From Marininema mesophilum (lineage in GTDB: Bacteria > Bacillota > Bacilli > Thermoactinomycetales > DSM-45169): a DNA stretch of 64,000 bases. The position numbers and the translations under genes were made by a program. The notes beneath the pieces were generated by a model. It saw only the letters and a program-made list of their open reading frames with translations, was not told where the DNA came from and did no database searches. The stretch is taken from NCBI RefSeq assembly GCF_900106775.1, contig NZ_FNNQ01000014.1, forward strand, positions 1 through 64,000. Direction: 5' to 3'. Positions 59,501-64,000 of the stretch are shown in pieces. Each line of letters begins with the position of its first letter. Positions within the stretch are counted from its first letter, which is position 1.

Positions 59501-61068
59501 AGAACATCGATCCGACTTTTAACACATCAGGTTGGATTAGTAGCTATACTGACGAACCTATTCCTTTACCCGAGATGGCAGAGTGGCTCCACAGTACGGT
59601 GGAACAAATTTTATCCACAAACCCGAGTAGAGCTTTGGAAATTGGCTGTGGGACAGGGATGTTATTACAAAGAATTGCTCCCTACTGTGAGCGATATGTA
59701 GGATCGGATATTTCTAGTCGTGTTCTCCAATTTGTGAAGAAGCACCTTGGAGAAAATATGTCTCATGTAGAGCTCATGCATCGTGCTGCCCATCAATTGG
59801 ATGATGTGACTGCGGGTGATTTAGATTTAGTGATCATGAACTCGGTCGTTCAATACTTCTCGGGGATCGAGTACTTGGACTTGATTATCCAACGTTCACT
59901 GGATGCTATCGGAGATGAAGGGTCGATCTTCATCGGAGATGTACGAAGCTATCCATTACTGGAGACACAGCATGTGGCTATCGAATTATCCCGTGCGGAT
60001 GACCTACTTCCATTAGATAAATTGCAGAGGAACGTTCAGGATCGTCTCATGGGTGAAAATGAGCTGACAATTGATCCACAGTACTTCCTATCCTTACAAC
60101 AACGGTATTCACAGATTGGTGATGTAGAAATCCGACTGAAACCAGGAGATTACCATAATGAACTCTCCCAGTTCCGCTATGATGTGTTAGTGCGCGTCGG
60201 TGCCAAAACATTACAACCGACAGCTGCACAGCATCGGACATGGGGGACAGATTTTAAATCCACAACGGATCTCCTTCAATTCGTCGAAGGTGAACAACCA
60301 GAAGCTTTGACAATTGATGATGTCATTGATCAACGGATTCAACAGGAAGTGGCTGCATGGGCATGGATTAGTGAACAGGAAAATCTGAAGGAGCTGACCG
60401 TACGAGATCTACGGGAAGCGATTCAAGCGAAGGGTAAAGAAGGAGCGAATCCTGCCGATTTCTATAAAATGGGCGCAGACTTGGGGTATCAGGTCATTGT
60501 TACACGGTTGTCCTCGAAACCGGATGGCATGTGTCAGGTGGTGTTTATCAAGCAAGAATCTCTAAAGCGGATCCCTGTACAAGGAAGAGATCATTATCCA
60601 GGTGTATTTGTTAACCAGGGATATGCCAATAATCCGATGCAAGCAAAGTTCGCTAAAAAATTAGTGCCGTTGTTTAGGGAATACCTCAAGAGCAAACTAC
60701 CAGGGTATATGGTTCCGGATTCCTATATGCTACTTAGTGAATTGCCCTTAACTAAAAACGGTAAAGTGAATCGTCACGCACTCCCTTCACCTGAACAATG
60801 GAAAGGGGAAGAGTATGTAGCCCCTCGTAACCCTGTGGAAGAGTTGGTTGCAGGATTGTGGGAAGAGATCTTAGGCCGTGAAAAAGTGGGTGTTCAGGAT
60901 GATTTCTTTCAACTAGGTGGTCATTCATTGTTGGCTACACAGGTTATTTCGCGTATTCGAGACGTTCTGGAGATTGATTTGCCACTAAAAAGTATATTTG
61001 AGGGGCTGACGATTGAAAAACTAGCCGCGGACATTGAAAATATACTATTTCAGGAAGTGGAAATATGA
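53593..61068 (+). CDS. NRPS: degenerate C-like, A(Gln-type), PCP, C, A(Val-type)-MT, PCP
   Basis: 2491 aa. Residues 1-430 are C-domain-like, but the HHxxxDG site reads MNMDHEL (about 120). A domain 1 (about 440-940): SGSTGAPKG near 578, SFDASVWE near 621, YGPTEA near 717; pocket D-A-W-Q-Y-G-L-I-D-(K), nearly the Gln code. PCP Ser near 968. C domain with canonical HHIVHDG near 1162. A domain 2 (from about 1490): pocket D-A-F-W-L-G-G-T-F-(K), a Val code. It is interrupted after RGYRIEPGDIE (about 1891) by a SAM methyltransferase (LEIGCGTGM near 2015), and resumes to NGKVNRHALP near 2389. Final PCP Ser near 2444. RBS AAGGAGGAG. Confidence 0.95.
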   Translation: MENQLKGYPMSPQQKHVWSMNRNLAHSPYRTHFVVKITGVLDHKRLEKALDQVMNCQHILKTQFDPVPGVNYPIQVVKDSPAISNQDEKELLEAGVMGAKITVKSETESLLSLTISSMNMDHELAGFLQALSDCYHANRDEGRSEEELQYVMVSEWFNDLLTSNEAEEGREYWKQKIYQPALPNERDNLLEEPWITFRPSYVPVKIPASLSDKLIRTAEKAEVEVESLLLTVWNLLLCRLTQQDEITMGVYCDPRLGEEDLAGMTGPLGRYVPFTKGLGNDSVVHAMHAVQEERTELFDYHECFSWDLSKQDDPYFSYGFDFVKQTCEVIGDEIGLSVVDQQYIYDYFKVRLSVILRDDRLEATLQYDPQWYDESSIQRMSDYIITMFEDVAADSLKSVDTLRMLSINEQEAVLSQFNPVEIKHALQPLHQMFADQVVKTPHEIALKSEDQSYTYTELNQWANEVAYGLMDGGVKAGEIVGICLERSVEMIVGILGTMKSGAAYLPLDPDYPEQRLSYIIKDVSPKMVITSNALFQGAEEAFSDGKQFFIDEHNRVVDSRQSNPIADVGLEEPAYIIYTSGSTGAPKGVVIPHKAASNHMIWMQREFPLSKGDSVLQKTSFSFDASVWEIFAPLVAGATLMMAKPKGHMDPEYLTQVIQEASVTVLQVVPTQLTMLLNHAEFAQCDTLKRVYCGGEILTPQLQERFFATMSCDLVNLYGPTEACIDTTYWTCERNQKGKVIPIGKPIDNTRVYILDEQQQPVPIGVTGELYIVGNGLATGYLHRPELTEERFIHHAKLGRIYKTGDRGRYLDDGSIIFEGRKDHQVKWRGFRIELGEIEYCLNQFPGVESSIVIVTPLGEDDHPVLAAYLVCREGSLDESALQSMLRENLPGHMLPQIVMILPELPLTSNGKVDRTALPRPNQEGIEGQQESQPLQNETEELVAGLFTEILGVEKVGRSDDFFNLGGHSLVATQLVTRIRAVFDVEISLLRVFEASTVGALALLISDLRKSAKAIPKPRFDALIEKRETYPLSFAQQRLWFLDRLEPDSPLYNMPSAIRLKGTLHIESLEKALQKIIERHEALRTSFHSLEGEAIQKVHKRVTFELPVMEAKGENEEEREEFALQIAADEAKKPFNLEEDLLIRGKVIKLSAEDHLFILNIHHIVHDGWSRGLFVKELSELYQAFSRGVDSPLPSLAVQYPDFAVWQREWMQGDLLEKQLQYWRTQLSGDLVQLQLPTDRSRTVEQTFAGALRRFTIDEELKKNLKKLGQQEGATLFMVLLAAFNTLLYRYTNQEDIMVGSAIANRNQPELEKLIGFFVNTLVIRTDLSGNPSLRELLQQVRRTALEAYDHQDLPFEKLVEEICPERDTSHSPLFRVMFSLHNTPGHAWNTEGLQATTMDLESNTSKFDMNVEISETEKELIVDLEYNTDLFEAETITKFCTNFTNLLRNIISNPDESIATIPLLEENQRDEILSMAKDQTVYLSEDWTIVQQFEKQVGQFSENIAVIDHNGSLTYEALNKKANQLAHYLQKNGVRKGSRVAVCLERSSELIITLLAVVKVGGVYVPLDATYPAERLAFMMEDASPKVLITKEHLQERISPRDAKEIVFGQELERQMDREPTENLSLAVIPSDLAYIMYTSGSTGTPKGVCVQHQNVVSLVMGTDFVSFSPEHTFMQFAPISFDAATFEIWGSLLHGAKLTIFPPYLPSLEELGSFVKEQGITVLWLTAGLFHQMVDYNLTALQEVKYLLAGGDVLSVQHINKFVQALPGCQLVNGYGPTEGTTFTCCYAIPQEPSLYTSVPIGYPIQHRYVYIVDDHQNPVPQGVPGELYIGGVGVAKGYWNRPEITSERFVSNPFKEDDILYKTGDRVRLRNDGAIEFLGRKDDQVKIRGYRIEPGDIETAMKEHSSVKDVAVVARETHDGDKKLIAYIVPESEKSLENTEGDSWEDEQVTQWEMIFDDHVYGASEIENIDPTFNTSGWISSYTDEPIPLPEMAEWLHSTVEQILSTNPSRALEIGCGTGMLLQRIAPYCERYVGSDISSRVLQFVKKHLGENMSHVELMHRAAHQLDDVTAGDLDLVIMNSVVQYFSGIEYLDLIIQRSLDAIGDEGSIFIGDVRSYPLLETQHVAIELSRADDLLPLDKLQRNVQDRLMGENELTIDPQYFLSLQQRYSQIGDVEIRLKPGDYHNELSQFRYDVLVRVGAKTLQPTAAQHRTWGTDFKSTTDLLQFVEGEQPEALTIDDVIDQRIQQEVAAWAWISEQENLKELTVRDLREAIQAKGKEGANPADFYKMGADLGYQVIVTRLSSKPDGMCQVVFIKQESLKRIPVQGRDHYPGVFVNQGYANNPMQAKFAKKLVPLFREYLKSKLPGYMVPDSYMLLSELPLTKNGKVNRHALPSPEQWKGEEYVAPRNPVEELVAGLWEEILGREKVGVQDDFFQLGGHSLLATQVISRIRDVLEIDLPLKSIFEGLTIEKLAADIENILFQEVEI

Positions 61069-64000
61069 AAAAATCCCAGTCTTTCTATGAAAGACTCAAC
61101 CAGCTTCCTGCAGAAAAACGTGCACTAATTACCCGTAAACTTCGTGCGGGTGGAGAACGCTCTTCGACTAGCATTCCTAACTATTCTAATCGATCATTGG
61201 TCGCGGTCTCCTATGCTCAAAAGCGACTATGGTTTCTAGATCAACTGGAGAGTACGGATTCTACTTCATACAACATGATCGCTGTTTGGAAAATGGAAGG
61301 GAGACTAAGCCCTTCCGTTCTCCAACGAAGTATATATGAAATTATTAAGCGACATGACTCACTCCGCACCATTTTTGTAACAACTCCAGATGGAGTATCG
61401 CAAAAGATCGATCCTAGCATAGAACCATACTATAAATGGTATGAGATTCACCAGGGGACCTTTGAAGAACGAAGGGCAGAAGCGCTAGAACTGGCTAAGA
61501 AAGAATCAAAGCATCGATTTGATCTGACTATAGGACCTTTGGTTCGAACGAAGGTAATCCAAATCGATGAACAAAATCATTTACTGGTTTTAAATATGCA
61601 CCATATTATCTCAGATGGGTGGTCCATGGGAGTATTCATCAGAGAATTGGTTGCATTATACGAAGCATATTCCAACGAACAATCTTCTCCACTACCTGCA
61701 CTGCCGATTCAATACACCGACTTTTCTCGTTGGCAACAGGAGTATCTTCAAGGGGAAGTGATGGATCAACAAGTAAAGTACTGGAAATCACAATTAAGTG
61801 GCGAGCTTCCTGTATTAAAATTAACGATAGGTCGGCAACGAAAGGATCGATCCTCTTTTAAGGGAGATGTTTTACTTTATAAGTTGCCGCAAGGTCTACT
61901 ACAGCGACTAACAAAATGGAGTGTTGATGAGAATGTAACGCTGTTTATAACACTACTCGCGGCATTTAATACACTACTCTATCGCTATTCTGGGCAGGAA
62001 GATATCATTGTGGGTACTCCAATATCGGGTCGTAACCGGAGTGAAGTAGAAGGCTTGATCGGTTTCTTTGTCAATACATTGCCAATACGATCCGATCTGT
62101 CCGGTGATCCTAGTTTTCAACAGTTGGTGGAGAGGGTGAAGTCAACCTTTTCAGGTGCTTACGAACATCAGGATTTGCCCTTTGAACGCATAGTCGCAGA
62201 GGTGAACCCAGAGAGGGATGCAAGTCAGTCACCACTCTTTCGTGTGATGTTTGCTTTACAAAACGCACCAATGCCACCTATGAAACTCCCTCATCTTTCG
62301 TTAGAACCAGTGGATATATATAATAACAGCGCTAAGTTTGATCTATTCTTTTCATTGACAGAAGAAACAGATGGACTAGCCTGCATGATTGAATATAGTA
62401 CGGAGTTGTTTGAGGAAGAGACGATTCAAAGAATGATCCAGCATTATGAAGTAATCTTGGAAGCGGTATGCTGTCAGCCATACAAACCAATTGCGCAAAT
62501 ACCGATGTTGACCGAGGAAGAGAAAAAGCAAATCCTAGTGGATTGGAATCCAGTGAGAGAAACAACGGACTCACCCATGTGTTTGCATACATCCTTTGCG
62601 GAGCAGGTAAAACTTCAACCATATGCGACCGCAGTCGTGGTGGGGGAGAGGCGATATAGTTATCGTGATTTAGATGATCAGGCTGAAAAGCTAGCCTGGT
62701 ATTTACAAAAGCGCGGGGTCGGTCCTGGAGCATTGGTTGGGGTTTGTGTAGAGCGAAGTTTCCATATGTTTGTCAGTATGCTTGGGGTGTTAAAGGCAGG
62801 TGGGGCCTATGTTCCTTTAGACCCTACTTATCCTGAGGAACGGCTCACATATATTTTGCAAGATACCCAAGCCAAATGGATTGTTACGCAAAGCTCATTA
62901 GAGGATCGAGTACCTCGTATAAATGAAGTAGAAATGATTAAGCTGGATGCACGAGAAATACAGGAAATCGAGCAAAGTACTATCGATTTAAAGAGTGGGG
63001 TAAATGGCGATGATTTGGCGTACATCATTTATACGTCAGGCTCTACAGGTAATCCCAAAGGTGTGATGATCCGACATCGTAATGCATTTGCCTTGATTCA
63101 GTGGTCTCGCGAGGTTTACACGAGTGAGCAAATCGATGGTGTCCTCGCATCCACCTCCATCTGTTTTGATCTGTCCGTGTTTGAGATTTTTGTCCCTCTT
63201 TGTCGTGGTGGGAAGGTCATCCTCACTCAAAATGCCATTTACCTTCCTGAACTTCCCTATGCTCATGAAGTGAAATTGATCAACACCGTACCATCAGCCA
63301 TAACCGAGTTGTTGCGAGTAGAGGGAATCCCTCACTCTGTACGTACAGTCAATCTCGCTGGGGAACCATTGAAGGGACAGTTAGTAGAAAGGTTATATCA
63401 ACAAAATGGTATCGAAAAGGTATACAATTTGTATGGTCCATCTGAGACAACCACATATTCGACCTTTTGTCTCGTTCCTAAAGTGAGCCCACAAGGTGTA
63501 GGCGTACACATTGGTAAGCCAATTACCAATACAGAAGTATATATACTAAATGATGCTCAGCAACCCGTTGCCATTGGAGTAGAGGGAGAGATCTACATTG
63601 GTGGTGAGGGTTTATCGATGGGCTATCTCAATCAATCAGACCTTACCGCTGAAAAATTTGTTAGCAACCCCTTTAAACGTGAAAGTCTACTCTATCGTAC
63701 AGGGGATTTGGCTCGGTATCTTCCTGATGGAAATATTGAATACTTGGGTAGAACCGATGATCAAGTTAAGATTCGTGGATTTCGTATCGAACTGGGCGAA
63801 ATTGAATCTGTTCTAAACCAGCATTCTCTTGTCGAGAACAGTGTAGTAATGATGATAGAGGCTGAAGAAGGGAAAGATTTGGTTGCCTTTATCCTAAAGG
63901 ATCAAGAAGAGGATCTCTCTATCCAGGAAATTCGAATGTACCTACAAGGGAAACTACCATCCTTTATGATCCCGTCCAAAGTGGTTTCTCTAGATGAATT
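61065..64000 (+). CDS. NRPS, C-A- (partial, runs off the window)
   Basis: At least 978 aa, no stop before the end. ATG 61065 overlaps the previous stop (ATGA), so translation is coupled. A short N-terminal linker is followed by a C domain (YAQKRLWFLDQL near 50, canonical HHIISDG near 179), then an A domain: TSGSTGNPKG near 657, CFDLSVFE near 700, YGPSETT near 790, GYRTGD-type region and IRGFRIELGEIE near 905. I read the pocket as D-L-F-N-N-A-L-T-Y-(K), which I remember as an Ala-type code. The sequence stops before the A10 lysine and PCP. Confidence 0.93.
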   Translation, partial: MKKSQSFYERLNQLPAEKRALITRKLRAGGERSSTSIPNYSNRSLVAVSYAQKRLWFLDQLESTDSTSYNMIAVWKMEGRLSPSVLQRSIYEIIKRHDSLRTIFVTTPDGVSQKIDPSIEPYYKWYEIHQGTFEERRAEALELAKKESKHRFDLTIGPLVRTKVIQIDEQNHLLVLNMHHIISDGWSMGVFIRELVALYEAYSNEQSSPLPALPIQYTDFSRWQQEYLQGEVMDQQVKYWKSQLSGELPVLKLTIGRQRKDRSSFKGDVLLYKLPQGLLQRLTKWSVDENVTLFITLLAAFNTLLYRYSGQEDIIVGTPISGRNRSEVEGLIGFFVNTLPIRSDLSGDPSFQQLVERVKSTFSGAYEHQDLPFERIVAEVNPERDASQSPLFRVMFALQNAPMPPMKLPHLSLEPVDIYNNSAKFDLFFSLTEETDGLACMIEYSTELFEEETIQRMIQHYEVILEAVCCQPYKPIAQIPMLTEEEKKQILVDWNPVRETTDSPMCLHTSFAEQVKLQPYATAVVVGERRYSYRDLDDQAEKLAWYLQKRGVGPGALVGVCVERSFHMFVSMLGVLKAGGAYVPLDPTYPEERLTYILQDTQAKWIVTQSSLEDRVPRINEVEMIKLDAREIQEIEQSTIDLKSGVNGDDLAYIIYTSGSTGNPKGVMIRHRNAFALIQWSREVYTSEQIDGVLASTSICFDLSVFEIFVPLCRGGKVILTQNAIYLPELPYAHEVKLINTVPSAITELLRVEGIPHSVRTVNLAGEPLKGQLVERLYQQNGIEKVYNLYGPSETTTYSTFCLVPKVSPQGVGVHIGKPITNTEVYILNDAQQPVAIGVEGEIYIGGEGLSMGYLNQSDLTAEKFVSNPFKRESLLYRTGDLARYLPDGNIEYLGRTDDQVKIRGFRIELGEIESVLNQHSLVENSVVMMIEAEEGKDLVAFILKDQEEDLSIQEIRMYLQGKLPSFMIPSKVVSLDE

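Noticed and set aside
1..64000. CRISPR array, prophage or integrative element
   Set aside because: No regularly spaced repeat array, cas genes, phage structural genes or integrase were seen; only a dead IS4 fragment.

Overview
This looks like chromosome from a low-to-mid G+C Gram-positive bacterium, most likely of the Thermoactinomycetaceae (Bacillales). Three things point there: the Bacillus-type order arginase - ECF sigma - cdaA - cdaR - glmM - glmS ribozyme - glmS, a thermitase-like subtilase, and strong Shine-Dalgarno sequences with many intrinsic terminators. The family placement is inferred from gene content and remembered sequences, not from a database search.

Layout. (1) 1-900: the last bases of a 23S rRNA gene, a sigma-A promoter, and eight tightly packed tRNA genes (Asn, Thr, Glu, Val, Tyr, Gln, Lys, Gly) with a terminator; no 5S gene is visible. 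(2) 1.3-11.8 kb: core metabolism and envelope genes. These are arginase, PEP carboxylase, a SigW-like sigma factor with no anti-sigma gene beside it, the c-di-AMP synthase pair cdaA/cdaR, glmM, and glmS behind a glmS ribozyme. (3) 11.9-27 kb: accessory genes, including several GNAT acetyltransferases, an orphan two-gene cassette of unrecognised proteins (13.6-16.0 kb), an OAT2-like ArgJ, an SDR, a HAD/LacI pair with a LacI-type palindrome, an APH-like kinase, LysR, MFS and DinB. This stretch carries decayed genes: an IS4-type transposase, an MFS tail, and a likely alpha-oxoamine-synthase tail. (4) 27.9-47.8 kb: membrane and stress functions. These are cardiolipin synthase, a MarR-controlled pump with two adaptor proteins, a CzcD-type metal exporter, a LysM-NlpC/P60 hydrolase, LrgA/LrgB, YihY, a thermitase-like protease, an IsdG-like monooxygenase and several MFS exporters. 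Two small proteins (42 and 48 aa) are also described.

(5) 47.8-64.0 kb: a nonribosomal peptide synthetase (NRPS) cluster that runs off the window. A divergent alanine-racemase homologue faces away from the line. The line reads A-PCP-C / SyrP-like Fe(II)/2-oxoglutarate dioxygenase / degenerate C-like domain-A-PCP-C-A-methyltransferase-PCP / C-A-(cut). Read by eye, the A-domain specificity residues suggest Gln-type, Val-type and Ala-type pockets in modules 2-4; module 1 is unassigned. The hydroxylase gene sits between a terminal C domain and a C-like domain that lacks its HHxxxDG motif. That resembles the 'interface domain' design used to recruit amino-acid beta-hydroxylases, here with a Gln-like rather than an Asp-like pocket. 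A beta-hydroxylated Gln/Glu followed by N-methyl-Val is therefore the working prediction, and this is the most interesting system in the window.
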